Shown here: positions 18,226 to 28,271 of the stretch, piece by piece
How the letters are laid out: every line of letters begins with the position of its first letter
How positions within the stretch are numbered: position 1 is the stretch's first letter
Assembly: GCF_900100955.1 (NCBI RefSeq)
Contig: NZ_FNCC01000002.1
Location: forward strand, 496,001-560,000
From: Lentzea fradiae
GTDB lineage: Bacteria > Actinomycetota > Actinomycetes > Mycobacteriales > Pseudonocardiaceae
Reading direction: 5' to 3'
DNA length: 64,000 nt
Notes under the pieces: generated by a model
Told to the model about the DNA's origin: nothing
What the model saw: only the letters and a program-made list of their open reading frames with translations
The model's database searches: none
Made by a program: the position numbers and the translations under genes

Positions 18226-19059
18226 ATGGGCATTCGCAAGTACAAGCCGACGACCCCCGGTCGTCGCGGTGCGAGCGTCTCCGACTTCGCCGAGATCACT
18301 CGGTCGACTCCGGAGAAGTCGCTGATCCGCCCGCTGCACAAGCTGGGTGGCCGCAACGCGTCGGGCAAGATCACCACGCGGCACAAGGGTGGCGGTCACA
18401 AGCGGGCCTACCGCCTGATCGACTTCCGCCGCAACGACAAGGACGGCGTGCCGGCCAAGGTCGCTCACATCGAGTACGACCCCAACCGCACCGCGCGCAT
18501 CGCGCTCCTGCACTACGCGGACGGCGAGAAGCGCTACATCATCGCGCCGGAGAAGCTCAAGCAGGGCGACACGGTTGAGAACGGCCCCAAGGCCGACATC
18601 AAGCCGGGCAACAACCTGCCGCTGCGCAACATCCCGGTCGGTTCCGTGATCCACGCGATCGAGCTCCGCCCCGGTGGCGGCGCGAAGATCGCCCGCTCCG
18701 CCGGTGCCTCGGTGCAGCTCGTGGCGAAGGACGGCCCGTACGCCCAGCTGCGGATGCCTTCGGGCGAGATCCGCAACGTGGACGTGCGCTGCCGCGCCAC
18801 GCTCGGCGAGGTCGGCAACAAGGAGCACCAGAACATCAACTGGGGCAAGGCCGGCCGCATGCGGTGGAAGGGCAAGAAGCCCACCGTCCGCGGTGTCGCC
18901 ATGAACCCCGTCGACCACCCGCACGGTGGTGGTGAGGGTAAGACCTCCGGTGGTCGCCACCCGGTCAACCCGGCTGGTAAGCCCGAAGGCCGTACCCGCC
19001 GCCGCAAGCCAAGCGACAAGCTCATCGTCCGGCGTCGTCGCACCGGTAAGAAGCGCTGA
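18226..19059 (+). CDS. rplB: 50S ribosomal protein L2
   Basis: A 277-residue L2, needed for subunit association and peptidyl-transferase activity. The [13 protein letters not shown] motif with its conserved histidine is intact, followed by the basic C-terminus. It lies 19 bp after rplW, in operon. Confidence 0.99.
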   Translation: MGIRKYKPTTPGRRGASVSDFAEITRSTPEKSLIRPLHKLGGRNASGKITTRHKGGGHKRAYRLIDFRRNDKDGVPAKVAHIEYDPNRTARIALLHYADGEKRYIIAPEKLKQGDTVENGPKADIKPGNNLPLRNIPVGSVIHAIELRPGGGAKIARSAGASVQLVAKDGPYAQLRMPSGEIRNVDVRCRATLGEVGNKEHQNINWGKAGRMRWKGKKPTVRGVAMNPVDHPHGGGEGKTSGGRHPVNPAGKPEGRTRRRKPSDKLIVRRRRTGKKR

Positions 19060-19077
19060 GCAGGGAGGGAGTGAAGG

Positions 19078-19359
19078 ATGCCTCGCAGCCTTAAGAAGGG
19101 CCCCTTCGTGGACGACCACCTGCTCAAGAAGGTGGACGTTCTCAACGAGTCGGGCAAGAAGACCGTCATCAAGACGTGGTCCCGCCGGTCCACGATCATC
19201 CCGGACATGCTGGGTCACACCATCGCGGTGCACGACGGCCGCAAGCACGTCCCGGTGTTCGTGACCGAGGCCATGGTCGGGCACAAGCTGGGCGAGTTCG
19301 CCCCGACCCGCACCTTCAAGGGCCACATCAAGGACGACCGGAAGTCTCGTCGCCGCTAG
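19078..19359 (+). CDS. rpsS: 30S ribosomal protein S19
   Basis: A 93-residue S19 of the 30S head, contacting the 50S subunit and the A-site finger. It begins [18 protein letters not shown] and contains the typical [22 protein letters not shown] core. GGGAGGGAG precedes the start. Confidence 0.98.
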   Translation: MPRSLKKGPFVDDHLLKKVDVLNESGKKTVIKTWSRRSTIIPDMLGHTIAVHDGRKHVPVFVTEAMVGHKLGEFAPTRTFKGHIKDDRKSRRR

Positions 19360-19393
19360 GCGCCGAACTGAGAAGAGCAAGGGAAAAGCAGCG

Positions 19394-19792
19394 ATGAACG
19401 CCCGTAAGGACGCTGAGGCGCAGGAGTTTCCGCGCGCCGTGGCTCGGGCTCGTTACGTTCGCGACACCCCCATGAAGGTGCGTCGCGTCATCGAGCTCAT
19501 CAAGGGTCGTAACGCCAGCGAGGCCCTGGCCGTGCTCCAGTTCGCGCCCCAGGCAGCCTCTGAGCCGGTCGCGAAGGTGCTCGCCAGCGCCATGGCCAAC
19601 GCCGAGAACAACCTGTCCCTGGACCCCTCCACCCTCTGGGTGTCGGTGGCCTATGTGGACGAGGGTCCGACCCTCAAGCGTTTCCGCCCGCGTGCCCAGG
19701 GCCGCGCGTACCGGATTCGCAAGCGGACGAGCCACATCACCATCGAGGTGGAGTCTCGTCCCAAGAAGTCCAGCGTGAAGGGAACGCGGTAG
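19394..19792 (+). CDS. rplV: 50S ribosomal protein L22
   Basis: A 132-residue L22, whose beta hairpin reaches into the exit tunnel. The [17 protein letters not shown] hairpin tip is intact, so there is no macrolide-resistance type deletion. The stop TAG overlaps the rpsC GTG by 1 nt. Confidence 0.98.
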   Translation: MNARKDAEAQEFPRAVARARYVRDTPMKVRRVIELIKGRNASEALAVLQFAPQAASEPVAKVLASAMANAENNLSLDPSTLWVSVAYVDEGPTLKRFRPRAQGRAYRIRKRTSHITIEVESRPKKSSVKGTR

Positions 19793-20622
19793 TGGGCCAG
19801 AAGATCAACCCGCACGGCTTCCGGCTGGGGATCACCACCGACTGGAAGTCCCGCTGGTACGCCGACAAGCAGTACGCCGAGTACGTGGCGGAGGACGTCA
19901 AGATCCGCCGCCTGCTCAGCAAGGGCATGGAGCGTGCCGGCATCTCCAAGGTGGAGATCGAGCGGACCCGTGACCGGGTGCGCGTCGACATCCACACCGC
20001 CCGGCCGGGCATCGTCATCGGCCGTCGTGGTGCCGAGGCGGACCGCATCCGCGGTGAGCTCGAGAAGCTCACCAAGAAGCAGGTCCAGCTGAACATCCTC
20101 GAGGTCAAGAGCCCCGAGTCGGACGCGCAGCTCGTGGCACAGGGTGTCGCCGAGCAGCTGTCCAACCGCGTCGCCTTCCGGCGCGCGATGCGCAAGGCCA
20201 TCCAGTCGGCCATGCGTTCGCCGCAGGTCAAGGGCATCCGCGTGCAGTGCGGTGGCCGCCTCGGCGGCGCCGAGATGTCCCGCTCGGAGCACTACCGCGA
20301 CGGCCGCGTGCCGCTGCACACGCTCCGCGCGAACATCGACTACGGCTTCTTCGAGGCCCGCACCACGTTCGGCCGCATCGGCGTGAAGGTGTGGATCTAC
20401 AAGGGCGACATCGTCGGTGGCATCTCGGCCAAGCGCGCGCTCGACGCGGCCCCGGCTCAGGCCGACCGCGCTCCGCGCCGCGACCGTGGAGAGCGTCCGA
20501 ACCGGGCCCGTCGCTCCGGTGCCAGCGGCACCACCGCGACGAGCACCGAGGCCGGTCGTGCCGCAGCTGACGCCACCGCGTCGGCCGAGGCCCCGGCTGC
20601 TGCAGAGAAGACGGAGAGCTGA
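19792..20622 (+). CDS. rpsC: 30S ribosomal protein S3
   Basis: A 276-residue S3 forming the mRNA entry site. The KH domain carries [14 protein letters not shown] near residues 80-93, and the C-terminal domain ends near residue 215. A low-complexity Ala/Thr/Glu-rich tail of about 60 residues follows, longer than in E. coli S3 but common in actinobacteria. GTG start overlaps the rplV stop. Confidence 0.98.
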   Translation: MGQKINPHGFRLGITTDWKSRWYADKQYAEYVAEDVKIRRLLSKGMERAGISKVEIERTRDRVRVDIHTARPGIVIGRRGAEADRIRGELEKLTKKQVQLNILEVKSPESDAQLVAQGVAEQLSNRVAFRRAMRKAIQSAMRSPQVKGIRVQCGGRLGGAEMSRSEHYRDGRVPLHTLRANIDYGFFEARTTFGRIGVKVWIYKGDIVGGISAKRALDAAPAQADRAPRRDRGERPNRARRSGASGTTATSTEAGRAAADATASAEAPAAAEKTES

Positions 20623-20625
20623 GCC

Positions 20626-21045
20626 ATGCTCATCCCTCGTAGGGTCAAGCACCGCAAGCAGCACCACCCGAAGCGGTCGGGTGCTGCCAAGGGCGGCACG
20701 AAGGTCACCTTCGGTGAGTACGGGATCCAGGCTCTCGAGCCGGCCTACGTCACCAACAGGCAGATCGAGTCCGCTCGTATCGCCATCACGCGTCACATCC
20801 GTCGTGGCGGCAAGGTCTGGATCAACATCTTCCCGGACCGTCCGCTGACGAAGAAGCCGGCCGAGACCCGCATGGGTTCCGGTAAGGGTTCGCCGGAGTG
20901 GTGGGTGGCCAACGTCAAGCCGGGTCGCGTCCTCTTCGAGATGGCCTTCCCGAACGAGCAGGTCGCTCGCGAGGCGCTCCGCCGCGCGATCCACAAGCTC
21001 CCGATGAAGTGCCGCATCGTTACGCGTGAGGGTGGTGAGTTCTGA
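20626..21045 (+). CDS. rplP: 50S ribosomal protein L16
   Basis: A 139-residue L16 near the A site, contacting the tRNA elbow. The start [15 protein letters not shown] and the core [20 protein letters not shown] are diagnostic. The TGATG junction overlaps rpmC by 1 nt. Confidence 0.98.
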   Translation: MLIPRRVKHRKQHHPKRSGAAKGGTKVTFGEYGIQALEPAYVTNRQIESARIAITRHIRRGGKVWINIFPDRPLTKKPAETRMGSGKGSPEWWVANVKPGRVLFEMAFPNEQVAREALRRAIHKLPMKCRIVTREGGEF

Positions 21046-21287
21046 TGGCAGCGGGTACCACCGCTTCCGAGCTGCGTGAGCTCACCGAGGAAGAGCTCGT
21101 GCTGCGTCTGAAGGAGTCGAAGGAAGAGCTCTTCAACCTTCGCTTCCAGATGGCCACGGGCCAGCTCGACAACAACCGGCGGCTGCGCACGGTCCGGCAC
21201 GACATCGCCCGGATCTACACCGTGATGCGGGAGCGGGAGCTCGGGCTCTCCGTTTCGCCGGATTCCACTGGTGAGGGTGCGGCATGA
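21045..21287 (+). CDS. rpmC: 50S ribosomal protein L29
   Basis: An 80-residue L29, a two-helix protein at the tunnel exit. The helix [20 protein letters not shown] is the family signature. It overlaps rplP by 1 nt and rpsQ by ATGA. Confidence 0.97.
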   Translation: MAAGTTASELRELTEEELVLRLKESKEELFNLRFQMATGQLDNNRRLRTVRHDIARIYTVMRERELGLSVSPDSTGEGAA

Positions 21288-21565
21288 CCGACAGCAACGA
21301 AGTTCAGACCGAGAAGCGCAACGACCGCAAGGTCCGCGAGGGCCTCGTCGTGTCCGACAAGATGGACAAGACGATCGTCGTGGCGCTCGAGGACCGCAAG
21401 AAGCACCCGCGTTACTCCAAGATCATGCGCTCCACCACCAAGGTGAAGGTGCACGACGAGGAGAACGCGGCGGGCATCGGCGACCGCGTCCTGCTCATGG
21501 AGACCCGGCCCCTGTCGGCGACCAAGCGCTGGCGGCTCGTCGAGATCCTCGAGAAGGCCAAGTAA
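21284..21565 (+). CDS. rpsQ: 30S ribosomal protein S17
   Basis: A 93-residue S17, a 16S rRNA-binding OB-fold protein. It contains the conserved [23 protein letters not shown] and [20 protein letters not shown] segments. The ATG overlaps the rpmC stop. A 70-bp spacer with a hairpin follows before rplN. Confidence 0.97.
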   Translation: MTDSNEVQTEKRNDRKVREGLVVSDKMDKTIVVALEDRKKHPRYSKIMRSTTKVKVHDEENAAGIGDRVLLMETRPLSATKRWRLVEILEKAK

Positions 21566-21585
21566 GTCCTTTCTAGACAGACCGA

Positions 21586-21612
21586 GCCCGTCGGGTCGGA
21601 AATCCGGCGGGC
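21586..21612 (+). other. Hairpin between rpsQ and rplN
   Basis: GCCCGTCGG (21586-21594) pairs with CCGGCGGGC (21604-21612), including one G-T pair, around a 9-nt loop. It sits in the only gap between the S10 and spc parts of the cluster and may adjust readthrough or mark a processing site. Confidence 0.4.
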
Positions 21613-21635
21613 CAGGAATGGTCAGGAGCAAGTAA

Positions 21636-22004
21636 GTGATTCAGCAGGAGTCGCGGCTTCGCGTCGCCGACAACACCGGTGCGAAGGAAATCCTTTGCAT
21701 CCGTGTTCTCGGCGGTTCGGGCCGCCGCTACGCGGGCATCGGCGACATCATCGTCGCGACCGTCAAGGACGCGATCCCCGGTGCCGGCGTGAAGAAGGGT
21801 GACGTCGTCAAGGCGGTCATCGTTCGCACCGTCAAGGAGCGCCGTCGTCCGGATGGCTCGTACATCCGCTTCGACGAGAACGCCGCCGTGCTCATCAAGA
21901 ACGACAACGAGCCCCGCGGCACCCGCATCTTCGGCCCGGTCGGCCGCGAGCTGCGCGACAAGAAGTTCATGAAGATCATCTCGCTGGCTCCGGAGGTGCT
22001 CTGA
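21636..22004 (+). CDS. rplN: 50S ribosomal protein L14
   Basis: A 122-residue L14, which forms an intersubunit bridge. The GTG start gives [19 protein letters not shown], the family beginning. It is first gene of the spc part and is followed by rplX after 2 nt. Confidence 0.98.
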   Translation: MIQQESRLRVADNTGAKEILCIRVLGGSGRRYAGIGDIIVATVKDAIPGAGVKKGDVVKAVIVRTVKERRRPDGSYIRFDENAAVLIKNDNEPRGTRIFGPVGRELRDKKFMKIISLAPEVL

Positions 22005-22006
22005 CC

Positions 22007-22321
22007 ATGAAGGTGAAGAAGGGCGACACGGTCGTCGTCATCGCCGGCAAGGACAAGGGCGCGAAGGGCAAGGTCATCCAGGCCTACCCGGAGACCGGCA
22101 AGGTCCTGGTCGAGGGCGTCAACCGGATCAAGAAGCACACCAAGATCACGCAGACCCAGCGGGGCGCGCAGTCTGGTGGCATCGTGACCCAGGAGGCCCC
22201 GATCAACGTCTCCAACGTGATGGTGGTCGACGCGGACGGCAAGCCGACCCGTGTTGGTTACCGGACGAACGACGAGGGCAAGCGGGTCCGCATTTCCCGT
22301 CGTAACGGGAAGGACATCTGA
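22007..22321 (+). CDS. rplX: 50S ribosomal protein L24
   Basis: A 104-residue L24, an assembly initiator with an N-terminal KOW motif ([20 protein letters not shown]). It starts 2 nt after the rplN stop and is followed 2 nt later by rplE. Confidence 0.98.
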   Translation: MKVKKGDTVVVIAGKDKGAKGKVIQAYPETGKVLVEGVNRIKKHTKITQTQRGAQSGGIVTQEAPINVSNVMVVDADGKPTRVGYRTNDEGKRVRISRRNGKDI

Positions 22322-22323
22322 TC

Positions 22324-22887
22324 ATGACCACCGCAGAGAAGATCATCCCGCGGCTCAAGACGCGCTACCGCTCGGAGATCACCGGCGAGCTGCAGAAGCA
22401 GTTCAACTACGCCAACGTGATGCAGATCCCGGGTGTCGTGAAGGTCGTCGTCAACATGGGTGTCGGCGACGCCGCCCGTGACGGCAAGCTGATCGAGGGC
22501 GCCGTCAAGGACCTGTCGATCATCACCGGTCAGCGTCCCGAGGTTCGTCGGGCCCGCAAGTCCATCGCGCAGTTCAAGCTGCGCGAGGGCATGCCGATCG
22601 GCGCGCGCGTCACGCTGCGCGGCGACCGCATGTGGGAGTTCCTGGACCGCCTGCTGACGATCGCTCTCCCGCGCATCCGCGACTTCCGCGGTCTGTCGGG
22701 CAAGCAGTTCGACGGCAACGGCAACTACACGTTCGGTCTGAACGAGCAGTCGATGTTCCACGAGATCGACCCCGACTCGATCGACCGTCCCCGCGGCATG
22801 GACATCACCGTCGTCACCACCGCCACGAACGACGAGGAGGGCCGGGCGCTGCTGAAGCTCCTGGGCTTCCCGTTCAAGGAGAACTGA
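22324..22887 (+). CDS. rplE: 50S ribosomal protein L5
   Basis: A 187-residue L5, part of the central protuberance that binds 5S rRNA and contacts the P-site tRNA. Conserved segments include [10 protein letters not shown] and [12 protein letters not shown]. Tightly packed with rplX and rpsN. Confidence 0.98.
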   Translation: MTTAEKIIPRLKTRYRSEITGELQKQFNYANVMQIPGVVKVVVNMGVGDAARDGKLIEGAVKDLSIITGQRPEVRRARKSIAQFKLREGMPIGARVTLRGDRMWEFLDRLLTIALPRIRDFRGLSGKQFDGNGNYTFGLNEQSMFHEIDPDSIDRPRGMDITVVTTATNDEEGRALLKLLGFPFKEN

Positions 22888-22891
22888 GTCG

Positions 22892-23077
22892 ATGGCCAAG
22901 AAGGCGTTGATCAACAAGGCCGCGAAGAAGCCGAAGTTCAAGGTCCGGGGCTACACCCGGTGCCAGCGTTGCGGCCGCCCCCACGCGGTGTTCCGCAAGT
23001 TCGGCCTCTGCCGGATCTGCCTGCGCGAGATGGCTCACCGCGGTGAGCTGCCTGGCGTGAGCAAGTCCAGCTGGTAA
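22892..23077 (+). CDS. rpsN: 30S ribosomal protein S14, zinc-binding type (type Z)
   Basis: A 61-residue short S14 with a zinc ribbon: C24-x2-C27 and C40-x2-C43. Zinc-type S14 is the form normally encoded in the spc operon of actinobacteria; a longer cysteine-free copy for zinc starvation would lie elsewhere. A 116-bp spacer with a strong hairpin follows before rpsH. Confidence 0.98.
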   Translation: MAKKALINKAAKKPKFKVRGYTRCQRCGRPHAVFRKFGLCRICLREMAHRGELPGVSKSSW

Positions 23078-23119
23078 TTCAGAGCACCATTACTTCGCTG
23101 TAGGCCCGCACGCGACCGT

Positions 23120-23144
23120 CCTGGCCCCGTTCACCGGGGCCAGG
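23120..23144 (+). other. Hairpin between rpsN and rpsH
   Basis: A perfect 10-bp stem (CCTGGCCCCG 23120-23129 with 23135-23144) has a 5-nt loop. It has no T tract. Positioned 50 bp before rpsH, it could be a partial terminator or an S8-type regulatory structure, because S8 represses the spc operon in E. coli. That link is only positional. Confidence 0.4.
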
Positions 23145-23193
23145 TCTGGACCCCGAGCGGTGAACCGCAGCGAGAAAGGTTGACCAGGTCACC

Positions 23194-23592
23194 ATGACGA
23201 TGACCGACCCGATCGCAGACATGCTCACTCGTCTGCGCAACGCGAACTCGGCTTACCACGACAAGGTCGTGATGCCGCACTCGAAGTTGAAGGCCAACAT
23301 CGCCGAGATCCTCAAGCGCGAGGGCTACATCGCCTCGTACCGCGACGAGGAGGGCGAGGTCTCCAAGAACCTCGTCGTCGAGCTGAAGTACGGCCCCAAC
23401 CGGGAGCGCAGCATCGCGGGCCTCCGCCGCGTGTCCAAGCCCGGCCTGCGCGTGTACGCGAAGTCCACCGGCCTGCCCCGAGTTCTCGGTGGCCTGGGTG
23501 TGGCGATCATTTCGACCTCTGGCGGTCTCATGACCGACCGTCAGGCCAACAAGGCAGGCGTGGGCGGAGAAGTCCTCGCCTACGTTTGGTAA
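23194..23592 (+). CDS. rpsH: 30S ribosomal protein S8
   Basis: A 132-residue S8, which binds the central domain of 16S rRNA. It begins [18 protein letters not shown] and ends with the expected GGEVLAYVW. The ATG at 23194 is preceded by an AGAAAGG sequence; a second ATG two codons later is possible. Confidence 0.98.
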   Translation: MTMTDPIADMLTRLRNANSAYHDKVVMPHSKLKANIAEILKREGYIASYRDEEGEVSKNLVVELKYGPNRERSIAGLRRVSKPGLRVYAKSTGLPRVLGGLGVAIISTSGGLMTDRQANKAGVGGEVLAYVW

Positions 23593-23604
23593 GGGGGAGT
23601 AGAC

Positions 23605-24144
23605 ATGTCGCGCATCGGTAAGCAGCCGATCATTGTCCCCTCCGGGGTCGACGTGAACATCGCCGGCCAGGACGTCAGCGTGAAGGGCCCCAAGGGCACC
23701 CTGTCGCTGACGATCGCTGAGCCGATCAGCCTGGTGAAGGCTGAGGACGGCACTCTCGAGGTCCAGCGTCCGAACGACGAGCGCCGCAACCGCGCGCTCC
23801 ACGGCCTGTCGCGCACGCTCGTGCACAACATGGTCGTCGGTGTGACCCAGGGTTACGAAAAGAAGATGGAGATCCACGGCGTCGGTTACCGCGTCGCGCT
23901 CAAGGGCTCTGAGCTCGAGTTCGCGCTCGGTTACTCGCACCCCGTCAAGGTGGCGGCCCCCGAGGGCATCACCTTCGCGGTCGAGACCCCGACCCGCTTC
24001 TCCGTCTCGGGTATCGACAAGCAGCTGGTCGGTGAGGTCGCCGCCAACATCCGCAAGCTGCGCAAGCCCGACCCGTACAAGGGCAAGGGCGTCCGCTACT
24101 CGGGCGAGAAGATCCGTCGCAAGGTCGGAAAGACGGGTAAGTGA
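23605..24144 (+). CDS. rplF: 50S ribosomal protein L6
   Basis: A 179-residue L6 near the factor-binding site. Both L6 repeats are present, and the C-terminal signature [14 protein letters not shown] is intact. It follows rpsH after 12 bp and is followed by rplR after 1 nt. Confidence 0.98.
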   Translation: MSRIGKQPIIVPSGVDVNIAGQDVSVKGPKGTLSLTIAEPISLVKAEDGTLEVQRPNDERRNRALHGLSRTLVHNMVVGVTQGYEKKMEIHGVGYRVALKGSELEFALGYSHPVKVAAPEGITFAVETPTRFSVSGIDKQLVGEVAANIRKLRKPDPYKGKGVRYSGEKIRRKVGKTGK

Positions 24145-24145
24145 C

Positions 24146-24547
24146 ATGAGCGAGTCGACTGCTACGAAGCGCAAGCCGGTGGGCAAGGACATCTCCACCA
24201 GGCGTCGTGTTGCCAAGACCCGTCGCCACTTCCGCCTCCGCAAGAAGGTCAGCGGCACCGCCGAGCGTCCCCGCCTGGTCGTGCACCGGTCGTCGAAGCA
24301 CATCACCGTGCAGGTCATCGACGACCTCAAGGGCCACACGGTCGCGTCCGCCTCCTCGATGGAAGCCGACGTCCGTGCGATGGACGGCGACAAGAAGGCC
24401 CGTGCGGCCAAGGTCGGCCAGCTGGCCGCGGCCCGCGCCAAGGACGCCGGTGTCACGGCGGTCGTGTTCGACCGCGGCGGCAACGCGTACCACGGCCGCA
24501 TCGCCGCTCTGGCTGACGCCGCTCGCGAGGCGGGGCTGGAGTTCTGA
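24146..24547 (+). CDS. rplR: 50S ribosomal protein L18
   Basis: A 133-residue L18, which binds 5S rRNA. The ATG at 24146, 1 nt after the rplF stop, is chosen over the longer in-frame extension to 24032, which would overlap rplF and adds an untypical basic leader. The C-terminus [24 protein letters not shown] is diagnostic. Confidence 0.97.
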   Translation: MSESTATKRKPVGKDISTRRRVAKTRRHFRLRKKVSGTAERPRLVVHRSSKHITVQVIDDLKGHTVASASSMEADVRAMDGDKKARAAKVGQLAAARAKDAGVTAVVFDRGGNAYHGRIAALADAAREAGLEF

Positions 24548-24581
24548 CAATGATCAACACCGGAATTGAGAGGGACGCCTG

Positions 24582-25190
24582 ATGCCAGGACGTACGCGTC
24601 GCGAAGGCGGCGGGGGCGAGCGCGGAGAGCGCCGCGACCGTCGTGACGGCGGCCGCGGCGGCGCGGCCCAGGAGAAGACCCCCCACCTCGAGCGCGTGGT
24701 TGCGATCAACCGCGTCTCCAAGGTGGTCAAGGGTGGTCGTCGCTTCAGCTTCACCGCGCTCGTCGTGGTGGGTGACGGCGACGGCATGGTCGGCGTCGGC
24801 TACGGCAAGGCCAAGGAAGTTCCCGCGGCCATCGCCAAGGGTGTCGAGGAGGCGAAGAAGAACTTCTTCCGCGTGCCTCGCATCGCCGGCACCATCCCCC
24901 ACCCGGTCCAGGGTGAGAAGGCCGCTGGTGTGGTCCTGCTGCGTCCGGCCTCGGCCGGTACCGGTGTCATCGCGGGTGGCGCTGTCCGCGCCGTCCTCGA
25001 GTGCGCCGGCGTGCACGACGTGCTGTCGAAGTCGCTCGGCTCCGACAACGCGATCAACATCGTGCACGCGACCGTGGCGGCCCTCAAGGGCCTGCAGCGT
25101 CCCGAAGAGGTCGCGGCCCGTCGTGGCCTGCCCCTCGAGGACGTCGCTCCCGCCGGCATGATCCGCGCTCGCGCGGGCCAGGGGGTGTGA
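24582..25190 (+). CDS. rpsE: 30S ribosomal protein S5
   Basis: A 202-residue S5, important for fidelity and the mRNA helicase activity of the ribosome. The first 30 residues are Gly/Arg/Glu-rich. The spectinomycin-associated loop [19 protein letters not shown] is intact. rpmD starts 2 nt after the stop. Confidence 0.98.
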   Translation: MPGRTRREGGGGERGERRDRRDGGRGGAAQEKTPHLERVVAINRVSKVVKGGRRFSFTALVVVGDGDGMVGVGYGKAKEVPAAIAKGVEEAKKNFFRVPRIAGTIPHPVQGEKAAGVVLLRPASAGTGVIAGGAVRAVLECAGVHDVLSKSLGSDNAINIVHATVAALKGLQRPEEVAARRGLPLEDVAPAGMIRARAGQGV

Positions 25191-25192
25191 TC

Positions 25193-25378
25193 ATGGCTCA
25201 GCTCAAGATCACCCAGGTGCGCAGCACCATCGGTACCAAGCACAACCACCGCGAGTCGATGCGCACCCTCGGGCTGCGCAAGATCCGCCAGTCGGTCGTG
25301 CGTGAGGACACCCCCCAGGTGCTCGGTCTGATCCACACCGTGCGGCACCTGGTGGTTGTTGAGGAGGTCCAGTCGTGA
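25193..25378 (+). CDS. rpmD: 50S ribosomal protein L30
   Basis: A 61-residue L30. The ATG at 25193 gives the typical start [14 protein letters not shown]; longer in-frame extensions into rpsE are ignored. GTGA overlaps the rplO start. Confidence 0.97.
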   Translation: MAQLKITQVRSTIGTKHNHRESMRTLGLRKIRQSVVREDTPQVLGLIHTVRHLVVVEEVQS

Positions 25379-25815
25379 CCATCAAGATCCACGACCTGCG
25401 TCCCGCCCCCGGAGCCAAGACCGCCAAGACCCGCGTCGGCCGCGGTGAGGGCTCCAAGGGCAAGACGGCCGGCCGCGGTACGAAGGGCACGGGCGCTCGC
25501 AAGAACGTCTCGCCGCGCTTCGAAGGTGGCCAGATGCCGCTGCACATGCGGCTCCCGAAGCTCAAGGGCTTCAAGAACCCGTTCCGCACCGAGTACCAGG
25601 TCGTGAACGTCTCCGACATCGCGGCCTCGTTCCCCGAGGGCGGTTCGGTCGACGTCGCGGCGCTGGTCCTGGCCGGGCTCGTCCGCAAGGGCTCGCTCGT
25701 CAAGGTGCTGGGCGACGGTGAGGTGAGCGTCAAGCTCGACGTCACCGCGAACAAGTTCTCCAAGTCCGCTGTGGAGAAGCTGGCCGCTGCCGGTGGGTCT
25801 TCCACCGTGGCGTGA
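25375..25815 (+). CDS. rplO: 50S ribosomal protein L15
   Basis: A 146-residue L15, a late assembly protein. The N-terminal Gly/Arg/Lys-rich arm ([21 protein letters not shown]) and the [18 protein letters not shown] segment identify it. The last gene of the spc part; a strong terminator follows, so secY is transcribed separately here. Confidence 0.98.
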   Translation: MTIKIHDLRPAPGAKTAKTRVGRGEGSKGKTAGRGTKGTGARKNVSPRFEGGQMPLHMRLPKLKGFKNPFRTEYQVVNVSDIAASFPEGGSVDVAALVLAGLVRKGSLVKVLGDGEVSVKLDVTANKFSKSAVEKLAAAGGSSTVA

Positions 25816-25832
25816 CCCGCGCTGCTTGGCTT

Positions 25833-25867
25833 GAAGGGCCCCGAGGCTTCGTGCCTCGGGGCCCTTC
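25833..25867 (+). terminator. Terminator of the S10-spc cluster
   Basis: A perfect 15-bp stem (25833-25847 with 25853-25867) with a 5-nt loop lies 17 bp after the rplO stop. The tract after it (CGGCGTTTGG) is only weakly T-rich. Confidence 0.8.
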
Positions 25868-26399
25868 GGCGTTTGGTGTGGGGGCGGGGTCGCACCTGAG
25901 GGGGTCGTGGGGGGCCTGTGCTGGCCAGGGGTGGACCCGGGGCCGGGCCGACCGAGTCTGGGCCGTGCCAGGGGGCTGACCCGGGGCGCATCCCGCCAGG
26001 CCGTTGTCGTTGCTTCCGTGCGACGGCTGCCGGCACGAGCTCTGCCGGGTGCGCGGAGGTCGTCCAGTCGTGTTCCAGGAGGGTTCTGCGGTCAGCTGAA
26101 AGATTTGGTACCCGAGTGGGAACAGCCGGGGGTGCGCAAACGTTCGCGGGGGTGAGAAATGCCTGTTCGTAGCATGGAATTCGCGGAGTTTCTACCCCGG
26201 ACGGGCTAGTGTGCCGGTGGGAGATCAACGAGTTGCAACCTGTGATTGGCCACTGGGTACGGCCAGGTCGTGGGGGACTGTTAGAGTCGCGGGCTGAACC
26301 CGGATGTCCTCCGGGTTGCTTGGTCGTGGCTGCCTGCTGCGGCCTGCCAACTACCGCATGTGCCGGTCCCTGGGGGTCGGCAACGCTCAGGAGGTTCGC
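25868..26399 (+). other. Gene-free region and leader upstream of secY
   Basis: No coding region is supported in these 530 bp; the short frames are arginine/glycine shadows. Candidate -10 elements are TAGTGT at 26207-26212 and TAGAGT at 26282-26287, but neither has a clear -35. AACCCGG at 26297-26303 and CCGGGTT at 26311-26317 form a small leader hairpin. Unlike the other ribosomal promoters here, I do not find the ACCCCG-TTTGG block. Confidence 0.45.
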
Positions 26400-27710
26400 G
26401 TGCTCGGCGCATTCCGCTCGGCTCTCGCGACGCCGGATCTACGCAAGAAGATCCTGTTCACGCTCGGGATCATCGTTGTGTACCGGCTTGGTGCGACCAT
26501 GCCCGCGCCGGGCGTGTCCTTCAAGAACGTGCGGGCGTGTGCCGAACAGCTCGAAGGCCAGAACATCTACTCGCTGATCAACCTGTTCAGCGGTGGCGCT
26601 CTGCTCAACCTGTCGGTGTTCGCGCTGGGGATCATGCCCTACATCACCGCGAGCATCATCATCCAGCTCCTCACCGTGGTGATCCCGCGGTTCGAGCAGC
26701 TGAAGAAGGAAGGGCAGGCCGGTCAGGGCAAGCTGACGCAGTACACGCGGTACCTGACGATCGGTCTCGCGATCCTGCAGTCGACCGGTCTCGTGGCGCT
26801 GGCGGTGCGCGGGCAGCTGTTCGGTGAGTGCGACCAGGACGTCATCCCCGGCAAGGACAGCCTCTTCACCCTCATCGTGCTGGTCATCACCATGACCGCC
26901 GGTACCTCGGTCATCATGTGGCTGGGCGAGCTCATCACCGAGAAGGGCATCGGCAACGGCATGTCGTTGCTGATCTTCACCGGTATCGCCGCCCGCATCC
27001 CCGCCGAGGGCAAGAACATCCTCGACAAGAGCACGGTCACCTTCGTCCTCGTCTGCGTGGCCGCTCTGGTCATCATCGCGAGCGTCATCTACGTCGAGCA
27101 GGCCCAGCGTCGCATCCCGGTGCAGTACGCGAAGCGCATGATCGGCCGCCGCATGTACGGCGGCACGTCGACGTACCTCCCCCTCAAGGTGAACCAGGCC
27201 GGCGTCATCCCGGTCATCTTCGCCTCGTCGCTGCTCTACCTGCCGGACCTGATCGTGCGGCTCACCCAGGGCTCCTCGGCCGAGCCGAACTGGTTCTCGA
27301 CGTTCGTCCAGACCTACCTGGTCAAGCAGTCGAGCTGGGTGCACATCGCGTCGTACTTCCTGCTGATCGTCTTCTTCACGTACTTCTACGTCGGCATCAC
27401 GTTCAACCCGGACGAGCGCGCTGACGAGATGAAGAAGTTCGGTGGCTTCATCCCCGGCATCCGTCCTGGTCGCCCGACCGCCGAGTACCTCAAGTTCGTC
27501 CTGGGTCGCATCACGCTCCCCGGTTCGCTCTACCTCGGCATCGTGGCGATCCTGCCGAACCTGTTCCTGGACCTGACCGGTGACGGCCAGAACCAGAACT
27601 TCCCGTTCGGCGGCACCGCGGTTCTGATCATGGTCGGTGTCGGTCTCGACACCGTGAAGCAGATCGAGAGCCAGCTCATGCAGCGCAATTACGAAGGGTT
27701 CCTCCGCTAG
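26400..27710 (+). CDS. secY: Preprotein translocase subunit SecY
   Basis: A 436-residue integral membrane protein with ten transmembrane segments that forms the Sec protein channel. The GTG at 26400 is chosen because AGGAGG lies 5 nt before it and the product starts with the usual MLGAFRSALATPDLRKKILFT; the longer frame to 26304 is rejected. The plug and C-terminal cytosolic loops look complete. adk begins immediately after the stop. Confidence 0.98.
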   Translation: MLGAFRSALATPDLRKKILFTLGIIVVYRLGATMPAPGVSFKNVRACAEQLEGQNIYSLINLFSGGALLNLSVFALGIMPYITASIIIQLLTVVIPRFEQLKKEGQAGQGKLTQYTRYLTIGLAILQSTGLVALAVRGQLFGECDQDVIPGKDSLFTLIVLVITMTAGTSVIMWLGELITEKGIGNGMSLLIFTGIAARIPAEGKNILDKSTVTFVLVCVAALVIIASVIYVEQAQRRIPVQYAKRMIGRRMYGGTSTYLPLKVNQAGVIPVIFASSLLYLPDLIVRLTQGSSAEPNWFSTFVQTYLVKQSSWVHIASYFLLIVFFTYFYVGITFNPDERADEMKKFGGFIPGIRPGRPTAEYLKFVLGRITLPGSLYLGIVAILPNLFLDLTGDGQNQNFPFGGTAVLIMVGVGLDTVKQIESQLMQRNYEGFLR

Positions 27711-28271
27711 ATGCGACTCGTTCTCGTTGGCCCGCCGGGTGCGGGCAAGGGCACCCAGGCCGAAGTGCTGAGCCGCAAGCTCGGTGTGCCGCACATCTCG
27801 ACGGGCGACCTCTTCCGGTCACACATCAGCAACCAGACCGAGCTCGGCCTCGAGGTGCAGAGCATCCTCGACGAGGGCGCGCTCGTGCCGGACTCCATCA
27901 CGAACGAGATGGTCCGCAAGCGTCTGGCCGACCCCGACGCCGCGAACGGGTTCCTGCTCGACGGGTTCCCGCGCAACGTCGCGCAGGCGGACAAGCTGGG
28001 TGAGTTCCTCGCTGTGGGCGGGCACAAGCTCGACGCGGTGCTGGAGTTCCGGGTCGACGAGGACGTCGTGGTGGAGCGGCTGCTCGCCCGCGGTCGCACG
28101 GACGACAAGGAAGAGGTCATCCGGCACCGCCAGCAGGTGTACCGCAACGAGACCGCGCCGCTGCTCGACTACTACGCCGACAAGGTCGTCTCCATCGACG
28201 CCGTCGGCGAGATCGACGAGATCAGCGAGCGGGCGCTCGCCGCGCTGCACTCCCTGCGCGACGAGAAGTGA
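27711..28271 (+). CDS. adk: Adenylate kinase
   Basis: A 186-residue enzyme interconverting ATP + AMP and 2 ADP. The P-loop [10 protein letters not shown] is at residues 7-16 and the DGFPRN segment is present. It is the short form: the LID is a small loop around residues 125-140 with no zinc-binding cysteines, as in other actinobacteria. It starts directly after the secY stop and overlaps map by GTGA. Confidence 0.98.
   Translation: MRLVLVGPPGAGKGTQAEVLSRKLGVPHISTGDLFRSHISNQTELGLEVQSILDEGALVPDSITNEMVRKRLADPDAANGFLLDGFPRNVAQADKLGEFLAVGGHKLDAVLEFRVDEDVVVERLLARGRTDDKEEVIRHRQQVYRNETAPLLDYYADKVVSIDAVGEIDEISERALAALHSLRDEK

Noticed and set aside
26207..26287. secY promoter
   Set aside because: Two possible -10 elements without convincing -35 hexamers; described only in the spacer entry.
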